A DNA stretch of 64,000 bases from Nemania diffusa. Its lineage: Eukaryota; Ascomycota; Sordariomycetes; Xylariales; Xylariaceae. Positions 46,876-60,940 of this stretch are shown here, one piece after another (position 1 is the first letter of the stretch; every line of letters starts with the position of its first letter). The translations under genes and the position numbers were made by a program. The stretch covers positions 2,829,501 to 2,893,500 of the forward strand of contig JBBPUQ010000007.1 of the NCBI GenBank assembly GCA_038501195.1. The letters run 5' to 3'. The notes under the pieces are model-generated. The model saw only the letters and a list, made by a program, of their open reading frames with translations, was not told where the DNA came from and ran no database searches.

Positions 46876-49800
46876 TAAATATGTTATAAATTTGTTTATT
46901 TTTAATAGATATTACAAACTATTAACAGATATAAATACAACTTTAAATGTTATTATATCTTTTTTTTGTTTATTAATTTATAATAATATTATATAATAAA
47001 ACTAAATATGCTTTAAAAATAGCTTATATAAAATTTGTAGTTTATTTATTTAAAACTTTTATTAAATTATTAATTTAGTTTATTAAAAAAAGCGCAATAA
47101 TAATTTTTAACTTAATTTTATTTTAGTTTAAAAATAAAATTGTTATAATTTTGCTGCTAAAAAAGCAATAACGAGCTAATATAACTAATATATTTTTTTT
47201 TTTAAAAAATAAAATTATAATTTATAAACTATACTTTTGATTATAATATTTAAAATATAAAAAAAAAAAAAAAACAACGCTACTTTTAATTTAAAACATA
47301 TTTTATATTTAATTTAAACTATTTATAAACTAATAATTTAAACTATAAATTTATTAATTTTTATAAGTTATTTTTTATTATATAAATTATTACTAGCTAG
47401 TTTTTTAATATTAATTGAAAATAAATTATAATAATTTATAGAAATAAATTTAAACTAATAAATTTAATTAAATTTTAAATTAAAACTAGTTATATTTTAT
47501 ATATAATAATTATATTATATATAAATTAAGTAAACAATATTATAATATAAATAGCAATAGTAAAATTAAAAATATATAAAATTAAAATTGTTATATAAAT
47601 ATATTATTTTTTAATTTTTATTACAATTTATTTTTATTTATTTAAAATATAATTATATATTATATTTGTTATAAACGATTTTATTTATATTATATATAAA
47701 TTTAATATAATTTATAAATTTAAAATAGTAATTATATTTATAGCTATTTAAATAAAATATTGTTTAATAATTTTTTATATAGCTGTTTTATAATTAAAAT
47801 ATAATTGTAAATAAAAATATAACTATTTATTTTTAAGTATTTTAAAATTTATATTTTAAAATAGCTATAATAATAACTTATATAAAATTTATTTTTAATA
47901 ATTAAAAAAAGCAACTTGTAAAAAATTTTATAACTATTGGAATTTTTTTAAATATAAGTTAACTAAATATTTTCAAAAATATATATATAAATATTATAAC
48001 AAAATATATAAAACATTTATATATAATATAAAATTTAATTAAGATTTAAAAATTAAACTATTATAAAATTTAATAAATTTATTGTTTAATTAATATAAAG
48101 TTTTAGTTTTAAATAAGTTTTATATTTATTTTAAAAATTTTTTTGTTATTAAAATTATTTAACTTTTTTTTATATTTTTTTTAAAACTTTAAATAAATAT
48201 AGTTTTTTTTTTTTTAAATATTTGATTTATTTAATTTAATATTAATTAATTTTTTTTATTTTTTTTATTTTAAATATTAATTAAAAATATTTTAAAATTA
48301 TTTTAATAATTTAAAATTAACAATTTATAAAATTTTATAATATAAAACTTTATTAAGCTATATAAACTTATTTTTATTAAGTTATTTAAATAATTTATAT
48401 TTAATAAATAAAAATTATATAATAATTAAAGTTTAAATTATATTAAATTTAAATTTTAATTAAATTATTAAGCTATTAAAACTAATAAGCTTTTTTTATT
48501 TTTTTTTAAAACTAATATTTAAATTAAATAAAAGCTAGCAAAAAATATACTATTTTTTGTTTTTAAAAATTAAATTAGTTAATAATTATATTTTATTTGA
48601 TTATATAATATTATAATATTTAATTATTTAATATATATTTATTATAATTTATATATTTAATAAAAAAATATATTTTATTAAAAAAAATTTAAAAAATACT
48701 TTTTAGCTTATTTTTATAATATTTATATATTAATAGCTATTTAGTTTTAAATAAAAATTTTAGTTTTTTTATAAAAACTGTTTATTTTTTAGCTTTTATA
48801 TAGCTTTTTTTTTATTTAATTTATTTATAAAAAGTTTATATTAAATATTTAAAGCTTTTATATTATTTATTAGTTTAATTTACTATTTAAATAATTTTAT
48901 TTTTATAATTTTATTAACTTAAATTTAAAATATTTTATTAATATATATAAAATATAATTAATTATTAAAAGTATTAAGTTTTATTTTAAATATTAAAAAA
49001 AATAGCAAAAAATATTTATATTAAAACTTTAAAAATTAAAATCAATATAATAATAATATATATTAAACTATTAAATATTAAAATTATTAAAGTTATTTAT
49101 TTAGTAAAAAATACATTTTAAAAATTATGTTTTTTTTGTTATAAAATCAAAAAAATTTCAAACTATTTTTTATTTTATTTTTTAGTAATTTTATTAAACT
49201 ATTTATTTTTATATAACTTTTAAATTATATTTTTTATTTTTAATATAAAATTGTTATAACTTTTGTTTATAAATATAAAATTTAATTTAAAATAATAATA
49301 AAACTTTTTATAGTTTTTTAACAATATTTTTATTTTAAATATATTTAACTGTTTAGTTTTTTATTTATTTATAAATATTTTAAATATAAATATTAATAAG
49401 TTTTAATATAAATATAGTTTAATTTTAAACTATTAATATTTTTAATTTTTTATTATATAATAATAAGTTTATAATTAATTATAACTTTTTAAAAAGTTTT
49501 TATTATATATTAATATAGTTAAAATAATAGCAATTAAAATTATATTTTATATATAATATAAAATATAAACATTAAATTTAATAATTATTTATATTAATAA
49601 TATAACTGTTTAAATAAAGCTTAAAAATATTTTTATAAAAAACTTTTTTTTTTTAATTTTGTTTTATAAAATATTTGTTTTAGCAGTAAACTATAATATT
49701 TATTTTTAAATTTACTAAATAATTTTTTATAATAATATTTTAATAAATGTTTTATTATATATTAATTTTGTTATAATTGTTAATTTTTGTTTTAATTAAT

Positions 49801-50664
49801 AATTTTTATTAAAAATAAGCTAATTTTGCACTTTTTAACTAAGTTATTAAAATATAGTTTTTGTTATAATAATAACTATATATATTTATTATATATAAAT
49901 TTAACAGATTTAATTTATAAAAGTTATAATATAATAGTTAATATATATAAAAATTAATATAATTTTTACAATTAATTCTTTTAATTTATATTAAAAGCTA
50001 ATTTAGCTTTTTATATTTATAATAAAACTTTTAATTTATTTTAAAAAATAATATAAAAGTTAACATTTAATTTATATATTTTTATATTATATTTAATTTA
50101 TATTAACTTTTGTTTTAACTTAGTAGTTTTTAAAAGTTTTTATATTTATAAGTTAATATAAAAAGCTATTTATTTATTTTTTTATTTTAAAAGTATTTAA
50201 TTAAAAGTATTAATTTCAAACTAATTATTAGCTGATTTAGTTTCGTTTAAAACATTATTTAATAAATATTTATATAATATATTTATAATAAATGCAATAT
50301 TTACAATAATTTAATATAAATTTTTATATTTAAACAAAATTATTTATATAAATAATAAAACATTTAATTTTTGTAAATAAAATATATTAAAACTAGTTAA
50401 ATTGTTTATTTAATTAACAAAATTTAAAAAGTATTTTTAAATATTGCTTTATAATATAAAAATAAATAAAAACTGCTTTAATATTAATATCGTTTTTAAA
50501 ACAACTAGTAGCTTTTTTTATTTTATAGTATATATAAACAAACTATTAAATTAGCTAAAAAAGCTTTATTATATTTGCGATTTTTTGCTATTGTTTCAAC
50601 TTATATATAAAATATTTTCAAAATTTAAAGTTTAATAAATTTTAATAAAACATTTATTATATTT

Positions 50665-50972
50665 TGTTGAACTAATGATTTAACAGAACCTGTATATATG
50701 CACTAGGTATATATAACTAAAACCTGAACTAGGACTTTTATTTAGTAACTAAAAAAATAAAAAATATAAAAACTTACTAAAATTTATAAAATTTATAAGT
50801 CTTATATATATATATATATAAATAACTTGTATATAACTTTTTTAGTTGTACTTTTTTTTATAAAATATATATACAAATTAATATAAAACTTTAAAACTTA
50901 GAAACAAACTTTAAACTTTATAAATTATTTTGAATTTTTTTATATATATATATACAAAAAGTTTTATTAATA
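50665..50972 (+). repeat. 5' LTR (308 bp)
   Basis: Begins TGTTGAAC and ends TTAATA (probably CTAACA before mutation, giving the standard TG...CA ends). Aligns without a gap to 56247-56554 with 37 transitions and one A/T transversion by hand count. This copy keeps more C and G at its left end. Confidence 0.9.
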
Positions 50973-53900
50973 CTAATTAGTAATTATAAAACACAATTAT
51001 AAATTAACAAAATAAAAAAGCAAAAACTAACTATTATTAAAAGTAACTTTTATATTTTATTTTATTTTTTTTTATATAAAAAATAAACTATTATTTATAT
51101 TAATTAACTAAAAACATATTAAATTAACTATTGAACAAAAAAGATTTAACTATTACAAAATTAAAATTAATTTTATATAATAGTTTAGTTATTTTTATAT
51201 AAAAATTAACAAAACTATAAACTATTTTTATATATTTACTTTTTTAACTATTTTATTTTTTTTATTTTTTTTATTTTATTACTTTTTATAACTATATTAA
51301 TATTTGTAACAAAAGCAACTATAGCAGCTGTAACTATAGCAGCTAAACAAGTTTAAAACAACAAATTAACAGCTTTATATAATAAAAATAAATTTATATA
51401 CAAAAATATAGCTAAAAGCAGCAATATTTAAATAAAGATTTAAAAAAAACAAACTAATTCTAAATATTAAAATACAACTATTAACTTTAACTAATTTGCT
51501 AAATTTTTACAATTAACAATATATTTTATAAAATATTTATAAAACTATATACAATTAAAAATCGAAAATAAACAGCTTATACAAATGTTTATAATAAATT
51601 TTAACAGTTAAATAAAACCGATATTAATAAATACTAGTTATATATTTTAAAAAAAATTTATTACTATTGCTAAAAACAACAAAAATATCAAAATATATAA
51701 AAAATTGCTTAAAAACAAACTTTTATATATTATTAAAAAATATATAAACAAAAACAATAAAAATTTAAATAACAATATATTTATACAAATAATTCTAGCA
51801 CTTATACTAACAAATATATTAAAATTTTTAGTTATATAAATAAATCTTTTAATATTATAACTAGCTATATTAAAGCTAACAATATTAATATATATTTTAA
51901 TATTTAATACAAATAATTAAGTATTTATTTTTTTTATATAAATAAAAACTTAAAAATTTATATTTATTTTTAAAATTTCTATTATATATTTTATACTTTT
52001 ATTTATATATAAAAATTAATTATACAAACTTTTTTTTATTTAAATTATTTATAATAGTTTAATTAAAACAGTTTAATTTATAATATTTACTAAAATATAA
52101 CAATTTAATTAAAACTATAGCAGTAAATTATATAACATATTATATAATAAAGCTTGAATTTTTATTTTGATATACTGTTAATTTAAAATTACTAAAAAAT
52201 AATATTATATAGTATTTTTTTTTATATTAAAAAAAAAAGCTAAATAATATTATTTCAATTATATTAATTTAATATATAAATAAAACAAAATTTATATAAT
52301 ATTTAATAATTATTTTAATATAATAGTTAATTATAGTTAATATTAAATTAATTGAACTATTACTATTTTTATATAAATAAAACAAAATAATTTAATAAAA
52401 ATAATATTTAAAATATTAAAAACTATAATTAATAAGCTTTAATTTATATAATATACTTTAAAATTTAGTTATTATAAAAAAATATTACTTTATATAATAG
52501 TTATATAAATATATTTTAATATATTTAAATTTAAATTTGCTTTAATTAATTAAAAATTTATATATAAAGCTTTGTTTTTTAATTTACAAATAATACTACA
52601 AGTTTTTTTTAATTAAAAAATAAATTATTATTATATAATAAATATTTATTTTATTAATAAATAATACAATATTAAATATTTAAAATAATTATATAGTTAT
52701 AGCTTTAAAAAAAATTTCTATTAAAAACTATAACAATTATATAATAAAAATAATAAAAGTAATAAAAAGTGTTTTATTTATAAAAAGTTTAATTGTTAAT
52801 TTATTAACTATAACTAACAAAAAAAATCGAAAACAAAAAAGCAATATTTTATTATATATAATATTTTAAAACAAAAAGCTTTATTATATAAAAAATATAA
52901 TATATTTATATTAAACTATAAAAATAATAAAAACTTTTTATATAATAATAAATTTAATAATAAACTAAATTTTAAAACTAAAAACAAAATAGTTTAATTT
53001 TTAATAGATTTAATATATTTTTATTATATAATAAAAAAAAATATATATATTTAAAACTAAACATTAATATTAAATAATTTTTATTTAAATAGTTAATATA
53101 ATATAAAATATTAAAATATTTTATAAAATATTAATATAATTAAAGTTTTAATTATTAAAAAAGTTTAAACTAAAGTTTTTATATAAAAAAACTTTTTTAT
53201 ATAAATAAATTAAACTTTAAACAATATAATAATTCGATTTAATAATATTAAAAGTTTTAAAGCTATAAATATTATAACTATTTTAATATTAATTAAACTG
53301 ATTAAATTTTATATTTTAAATATATTAATTTTGTTTTTACTATTGTTACAAAATATAGATTAATTATATGTTTATTTTAACAATATATAAAATATAATTA
53401 TATAATAAAACAATATAATAATATTAATTATATAAAAATAAAAATATTTATTTTTTAATATTAATTAATTAAAAACTATAAATTATTTTATAAAATAAAA
53501 GCTTTAAAAATTATATTGTTAATTTAAATATTTTTATATAAAAAAATTTATAAAACTATTATAAAAAATTAAATATAATAATATTAATATTTTAATATTT
53601 TAAAAAATTAAAAAGTTTTATTATTATTATTAATTATATAATTAAACTTTAAAAAAATTTAAATTTTTATTAAAAAACAAATATAATTTTAATTATAAAA
53701 TTATTATTAATATTATATAAATTAACAAATAATTAATTTTATATATAATTAATATAAATATTTTGTTTTAAACAGTTAAATTTTTAAAATTATTAAATAT
53801 ATATAATATTTAAAATATATTATATTAATATTAAATTTTAATATATTAAAAACTATTTAATTATATTATATATAATTTTAGTACAAATTTTTTGTTTAAA

Positions 53901-56246
53901 AAATTTTGTAATAATATACAATTAATTAAAACTTTATATAAAAAAATACTTGTTAAAACATACTAAACTATTAAAAAAATTAAACAAATATATATATTAT
54001 TTTATTATATATTTAATATTTTATATAAAAAAATTAATTATTATATAAATAAAAAAATAATATTATAAATAACTATAAAAGTTTTAAATAATATAGTTAA
54101 ACTAAATAGTTTTATATTTATTTTGCTAGTTTTTAAAGTTTATTTTAAAATTAATAGCGATTTATTTTTTTCGTTAAAAATTATTTAAAAAATAAAAGCT
54201 ATATAAAAAGCTATAAAAATATTAAAAAATATTTATATAAATATTAATATTAATTAAGTTATATAAACTAAAAACAAATTAATATTATTATATAAAATAT
54301 TTCTTTTATTTTTTTAAAATAAAATTATAATATAAAAAAAACAAAAAAGTTAAATAAAACTATATAAAATTTTTACAATTAAAAATTATAATATTATAGT
54401 CGATATAATAAATAAACTAATTAAGTTCTATTATATATAAATTAAACTATATTATTAATAAAAAATTATATTTAATTTATTATATAAAAAAAATAACTTT
54501 TTATATAATTTTTTTTAAATTATTAAATAGCTGCAATTTTAATATAAAAATAAACTAAAAAAATTATTTGTATTTATTAATAACTAATATTTTATATTAA
54601 AAAAAGTTAACAATTATGTTTTAGTTATACAATTAAAATAAAATAATATAATTATTATATTTAATATATTTTTTAAACAATTAAATATAACTAAAATAAA
54701 TATATTAACAACTTAAAATATATTTTAGTTTATATAATATAATTTAAATTAATATAATTAAATAAAAATTTTTTAAATTAAATTTATATAAAAAATTAAA
54801 AATAAAACAACTAAATTATATAAAGTTATAAAAATAATAATAAAGTTTGAATTTTTATATAAGTATTAATAATTTAATATATAAATTAATAGTTTATTAT
54901 AGTTTTAAAACTGTTATTAATTTAAAACTATAATATATATATAAAACTATAAAACATTTTTTAAATATATATATAGTTATATAATAAATTAAACAAAAAA
55001 ATTTATATTTATTTATTAAAAAAACTAAAAAACAAATATTTAATAAATATTATATTTTAAATTATATAATTATTATATAAATTAACTAAATTAAAATTAT
55101 ATTAATACAAAATTTATTATAAATATTACTACTAAAAATTAAATATAAAAATATTTATATATAACTTATATTTATTATATATTAAAAAAAAACTTAATAA
55201 ATTTATAATTATAAAACTTTAAATAAATAATATTTTTAATATTATATTTAAAAAGTTTTTATATAAAAAAAAAACTAAATTATTATTTTATATAAAATTA
55301 AAAATAAAATTAATACTTAAATATTTTATTAAATTTAACAAAAGCAAGATTTAAATAAATAAATAGAACTTTTTTTTTATTTAATAAAAATAAACTAAAC
55401 AATTATATATTATTAATTTTTATATAAAAAATTATTTTTAATAATATATTGTTTAATAAGTTTAAAAAATATATATTATATTAATATATTAATTAAAAAT
55501 ATTATATAATTTATTAATTATTATATAAGTTCAAAAGCTATTAAAAAATAATATTAAAATATTAAATATATAAATATAATAATAAATTAACAATATATAG
55601 CAAAAACTATACTATATACTTTTAAATTTTAGTTATATAAAAATTTTTATTTTTATTAATAAAACATTTATAAACAATAAAAATTTAAATTTTTAAATCG
55701 AATTTATAATTATATTAATTAATAAAAATTATATAAAAAATATTTTTATAATTAAAAATAATATTATTTATTAAAATTTAATTAAATATAAATAAGTTAT
55801 ATATAATATATTAGTAAATAAATTATATAATATAATTAATAGATTTAATTATATTATTACATTTAATATAATTTTTTAAAAAATTATTTATATAATAAAA
55901 TTATTAACTATATTATTAGTTATATATATTAATTTTAAATTTTTATATAAATATTTAATTAAATTAAAAACTATATAAAAAAAACAATTTATAATTAATA
56001 TTATATTATTTTAAAAAATATATAAAAATTGTAAAATTATAAAAATATATTAAATCGATAATAAAAACAACTTAATAAATATTTATACAAAAAAAATATT
56101 TAATTAAATATTAAAAAAGCTCATTAATATAAATAAACTAGTTATATAAATAAAAATATATATAAATTAATTAAATAGTAAAAAAAATAATAAAAAATTA
56201 GTTAATATTAAAACTAAAGTTACTATATAAAAAAAAAAATCTTTAA

Positions 56247-56554
56247 TATTAAATTAATAATTTAATAAAACTTATATATATATATTAAATATATATAATT
56301 AAAACTTAAATTAAAATTTTTATTTAGTAATTAAATAAATAAAAAATATAAAAACTTATTAAAATTTATAAAACTTATAAGTTTTATATATATATATATA
56401 TAAATAACTTATATATAACTTTTTTAATTATACTTTTTTTTATAAAATATATATATAAATTAATATAAAACTTTAAAACTTAAAAATAAATTTTAAATTT
56501 TATAAATTACTTTAAATCTTTTTATATATATATATACAAAAAGTTCTACTAATA
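56247..56554 (+). repeat. 3' LTR (308 bp)
   Basis: Begins TATTAAAT, where the 5' LTR has TGTTGAAC, and ends CTAATA, followed by the TATTT duplication. More heavily mutated than the 5' LTR over the first 100 bases but less so at its right end, so both copies were hit. Confidence 0.9.
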
Positions 56555-58182
56555 TATTTAAATATTAATTATAATATATATTTAAACTATAGTTTTTGTT
56601 AAAATATAATATAGTATATTTATAATATAAATATAAATAAAAATAATATTAAATTTTTTAATTGTTAAATATTTAATATTATAAAATAATATTATAAAAT
56701 TTTTATAAATAAAAAATTTTAAATTAATAAATATTTTATTTTTAAAATAACTTTTAATATTTAATTAATTATATTAGCTATAAAATTAATAATTAAACTA
56801 AAAATATAAATTAAATTTATTATAATTTTAATATAAATTATTATTATAATATTTAATTATATTTTTTATTTTTTTTTATTTTATTAATTTATTTTTTTTA
56901 AATAAGTTATTTTATATATATTTTTAAATAAATTTAAAATAAATTAAAAAAAAATTAAAAAATATTTTAAAAATTAAAAAATTTAATTTAAATTTATTAA
57001 AATTTAATTTAAATTAAATTTTTTTTTTTAAATTAATATATATTTAATTATTAATAAATTTAATTTATTTTAGCTAATTTTAAAAATATTTATTTTTATA
57101 TTTATTTTTATTGTTTTAAATATTTATTAATTACTATTTTATAAATTTAATATAAATTTTAAACAATATTAATATTATTAAATTTAATTATATTTAAATT
57201 TAAAGTTTTTTTATTTAAACTTTTTATATTTTTTTTAGTAGTAATAATAGCAGTAATATTTTAATTTTTAATTTATTTTATAACTTTATATAAAAAAGTT
57301 AATTTAGTTAATATTAAATTTAAAACAGTTTTAATATATAATTTATTTATTTTTAATATTTTTAAAAAACTTTTAAGTTTTTTTATTAATATAATATAAA
57401 CAAGTTTTTTTATAAATAATAATAAATAGTTTTTAAATTTTTTTAATTTTATTATTAATTGTATTAATTTATATTTAATTAAAAGCAAATTTAATATAAA
57501 AAATAAATAAATTATATATTAAAATATAACTATTAATATAATTGTTTTTATAAATAATAATATAATAAATATATTTAATAAAAAAAAACTTAATATTATA
57601 AATATAAAAAATATTTAAATTTTAGTTATATTAGCAGCAAATTTGATTTATTTTTATAATAATTTATTTTAATAATATAATAAAAGTAATAAATATAACA
57701 AATAAATATTTTTATTATAATAAAAATATTTTAGTTTATAAAAAATTATTAATATTGAATTTAATATAGATTTATTATATAGCTGTTTTATTTTTACTAT
57801 ATAAAAAAACTAAATAAAAACTAGTTAGTTTTTTTTTAAAAAAAACAGTTTGTTTTAATATATTAATAATAATATATATAAATAAATATTAATTTATAAA
57901 AAAAAGTTGCTATATTTAGTTAGCAATTTAAATTTAATTTATATATATATTATATATAATTTATATAAAAAGTTATTATATATAAAAAAAAAAAAAAAAA
58001 AATTAAAAATTTAAAGTTTTTTTTTATATATTTATAAAAATTTTAATATAAATTTATTTTTATTAAATTATAACATTTTTTAATAAAAATAAAACTTATT
58101 TTTTAAATTAATTTATAAAAAATAAAATTAATTTAATAATTAATTTTAACTAATTAAACAATATTATTTAAATATAAATATA

Positions 58183-58393
58183 AATATTTATAAATTTATT
58201 TTTAAAATTATATTATTATAAATTTAATATTTATAATATATTTTTTTTTGATTTTAAATTAATTATAATTTAATAATTACAAACTAATATTAATTTTATT
58301 TTAAAAGTAAATTTATTTAAGCTTATACTTTTTTTAATATTAATATTATTAATTATATTATAACTAATATATTTTATAATATATTATAAATAA
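58183..58393 (+). repeat. Direct repeat copy 1 (211 bp), fully AT-converted
   Basis: Gapless partner of 58581-58791 at a constant offset of 398. Nearly every C and G of copy 2 is T or A here. Confidence 0.9.
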
Positions 58394-58580
58394 ATAATTT
58401 TATAAAGTTTAAAAATTTATTATATAATTTTTTTTTTATAATATTATATTATTAAATATATTTAATTTAAATATATTGTAAATTTATTTTATTTACTTTT
58501 TTATTTATTACTATTTGTGTTATTTTTTTTATTTTATTTTATTTTTTTTTATTTGTTTAATTTATATAACTAGCTAATAA

Positions 58581-58791
58581 AATATTTATAAACTTATTTT
58601 TAAAGTTATACTATTGTAAATTCGATATTTATAATATATTCTTTTTTAGCTTTAAATTAATTATAATCTAGCAACTATAAGCTAGCATCAGCTTTGCTTC
58701 AAAAGCGAGCCTATTTAGGCTTATGCTCCCCCCAATACCAGTACTACCAACTATACTGCAACCGGTATGCCCTGTGATGTGCTGTAGATAA
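58581..58791 (+). repeat. Direct repeat copy 2 (211 bp), straddling the edge of the AT block
   Basis: Its left 100 bases are AT-rich and its right 110 bases have normal composition. About 61 transitions and no transversion separate it from copy 1, 59 of them in the direction C/G here to T/A there. Confidence 0.9.
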
Positions 58792-59550
58792 TCGGGAATC
58801 ATTCCGACTACCCAGGACAGGATTAGTTGTTGCCTATGAGCACTGAGCCTGCATACCTCCGGTACTAGGTAACGCTGTGCAACACCAACTTGTACGCATG
58901 CGCTACTGTTGTGATCTAGGTAGCCATACGGTCAAGGCGAAGCACAGCGAATTGTGGTAGTAGTGCATGTGAAGATGATGGCCGACAAGGCCTTTTCTTA
59001 GTGAAATGTCGTGTTTACCGAGCCACTCCCCCGATCCTTTTGCGATTCGGGCGATGCCGGAGAGGTGATGATGCGATGCCTCGACTCACCAGTTATTTGT
59101 CCCCAGGATAGGAGGTAATTACTAGAGATGGTGCAGTTGAACTTTAGGGCGTTTAGGTTACCTAGCGCGAGCCTGTGACTGCTATGGCACCATCGACAAG
59201 TTAGGTGCTCTCCAATGCTCCCTATAATATTATACCTCATAATTAAATTGTGGATATTAGATTAAGTAGCATTGCATATAAGTACGTGGGTACCTCGGCC
59301 TCTAGCAACCCAGGTGAGACTAGTGCAGCTCTGAAGGCTACAAGGCTGGCGTCGCCTCCTAGAGACCCGACATACAAGCTAAACCTCGTTACAGCATACC
59401 ACTTCCGTCATCATCATTATTGCACCAACATTTCAACAACGAAGATCAATCGAACTTCGAATCCTTTTCCCCGTGTAGCCACAATACCATCCTACTCTAT
59501 AGTCGCCACGCTCTCCTACTCCCTTTTCAACGCGAGAGAAGCAAGTCAAG
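58792..59550. other. Intergenic between the AT block and Rpt3
   Basis: Normal composition; holds the Rpt3 promoter and leader (C/T-rich at about 59,480-59,520). Nothing else seen. Confidence 0.5.
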
Positions 59551-60940
59551 ATGGGCGACGTTGCGGTCGAGAATCCGGCCAACATTGTGGCACCACACAA
59601 CAAGCCTGTCCCTTCGACCATACCCAACATCGAGACCATCGAAGGCATTCCGTCACAAGGTGGAGATGAATATGCCACGTTAAAAAAACTGCAACGGCAT
59701 CTAGAGTACATCCAGCTGCAGGAAGAATATATCAAAGATGAGCAGAGGTATGCAAATCGATCGCTGCGCACTACTGATGTGCGAGTGCGCGCGACATGCT
59801 GAAGCTAACACAGCATCATAGGAGCTTGAAGCGCGAGCTTGTTCGTGCACAGGAAGAGATCAAGCGGATTCAAAGCGTACCTTTGGTCATTGGGCAGTTT
59901 ATGGAGGCCATTGATCAGAAGTAAGCCTCGCCCAAGCCATCGTAGTCGATTGCTCGCTAACTATCTGTAGCACTGGTATAGTCCAATCTAGTACAGGCTC
60001 TAATTATGTAGTCCGCATCCTATCAACACTTGACCGGGAGCTGCTGAAGCCTTCGTCGTCCGTTGCCCTCCACCGCCACTCCAATGCCCTTGTCGATATC
60101 CTGCCTCCGGAAGCCGACTCGTCCATTGCCATGCTAGGCGCTGACGAGAAGCCCGATGTAACATATGCCGATGTCGGTGGATTAGATATGCAGAAGCAGG
60201 AGATTCGAGAAGCTGTCGAGCTTCCCTTAACACACTTTGATCTATACAAGCAGATCGGTATTGACCCTCCACGAGGTGTTCTCTTGTACGGCCCTCCCGG
60301 CACCGGCAAGACCATGCTGGTCAAGGCTGTGGCTAACTCGACGACTGCAAACTTCATTCGCGTTGTCGGCTCCGAGTTCGTTCAGAAATACCTAGGTGAA
60401 GGTCCGCGAATGGTTCGAGACGTTTTCCGCATGGCTCGGGAGAATTCGCCTGCCATCATCTTCATTGATGAGATCGATGCTATTGCTACCAAGCGTTTCG
60501 ATGCGCAGACTGGCGCTGATCGTGAGGTGCAGCGTATTCTTCTCGAACTGCTAAACCAGATGGACGGGTTCGACCAGACGTCGAATGTCAAGGTCATCAT
60601 GGCCACGAACCGAGCGGATACCCTAGACCCCGCTCTACTACGACCAGGGCGATTGGATCGAAAGATTGAGTTCCCCAGTCTGCGAGACCGGAGAGAGCGG
60701 CGTCTTATCTTCTCGACTATTGCTGGAAAGATGAGCCTGGCACCCGAGGTCGATTTAGATAGCTTGATCGTGCGGAACGACCCTCTGAGCGGCGCTGTTA
60801 TTGCCGCTATTATGCAAGAGGCTGGCCTTCGGGCTGTCCGGAAAAACAGATACAACATCATTCAATCCGACTTAGAGGATGCATACTCCAGCCAAGTCAA
60901 AGGGACGAGTGACGAGAACAAGTTTGACTTCTACAAATAA
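59551..60940 (+). CDS. RPT3: 26S proteasome regulatory subunit 6B, ATPase Rpt3
   Basis: Three exons: 59551-59747, 59822-59920 and 59971-60940; joined 1266 nt, 421 aa. An N-terminal coiled coil ([20 protein letters not shown]) leads to the OB-fold ([20 protein letters not shown]). The AAA domain has Walker A GPPGTGKT at about 206, the pore-loop segment [13 protein letters not shown], Walker B IIFIDEID at about 261 and the second region of homology [20 protein letters not shown]. The protein ends FDFYK, the HbYX tail that opens the 20S gate. Rpt3 is one of six ATPases of the 19S base that unfold ubiquitinated proteins. It sits under 1 kb from the AT-rich block yet shows no sign of RIP. Confidence 0.97.

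Larger units (their letters stand above)
50665..56554 (+). mobile_element. Full-length LTR retrotransposon, RIP-inactivated
   Basis: A 5890-bp element bounded by two 308-bp direct repeats and by the 5-bp target duplication TATTT (50660-50664 and 56555-56559). All internal coding capacity is lost: no frame of useful length survives. The length suits a Ty1/copia or Ty3/gypsy element, but no domain can be read, so the superfamily is open. An A-run about 10-17 bases before the 3' LTR may be the remnant of the polypurine tract, favouring the + orientation. Confidence 0.88.
46876..58690. repeat. AT-rich RIP-mutated heterochromatin-like block
   Basis: About 11.8 kb that is almost pure A and T, with sharp edges (GC falls within tens of bases at about 46,875 and climbs again at about 58,690). 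CpG is almost absent, and the rare open frames, such as 57273-57488 (-), are artefacts of composition. Two independent repeat pairs inside differ by transitions only, so the composition comes from C-to-T mutation on both strands and not from an AT-rich ancestor. Such blocks in Pezizomycotina are normally H3K9-methylated and gene-silent. No centromere-specific feature can be claimed from 12 kb. Confidence 0.9.

Noticed and set aside
57273..57488. 71-codon minus frame in the AT block
   Set aside because: Only Lys, Leu, Ile, Asn and similar AT-codon residues; an artefact of composition.
46876..58690. Calling the block a centromere because mis14 is nearby
   Set aside because: Gene neighbourhood of a kinetochore protein says nothing on centromere position, and the block is short and flanked by normal genes.
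46876..58690. Calling the block mitochondrial DNA inserted in the nucleus
   Set aside because: No mitochondrial gene, tRNA or intron core is readable, and the transition-only repeat divergence is explained by RIP.
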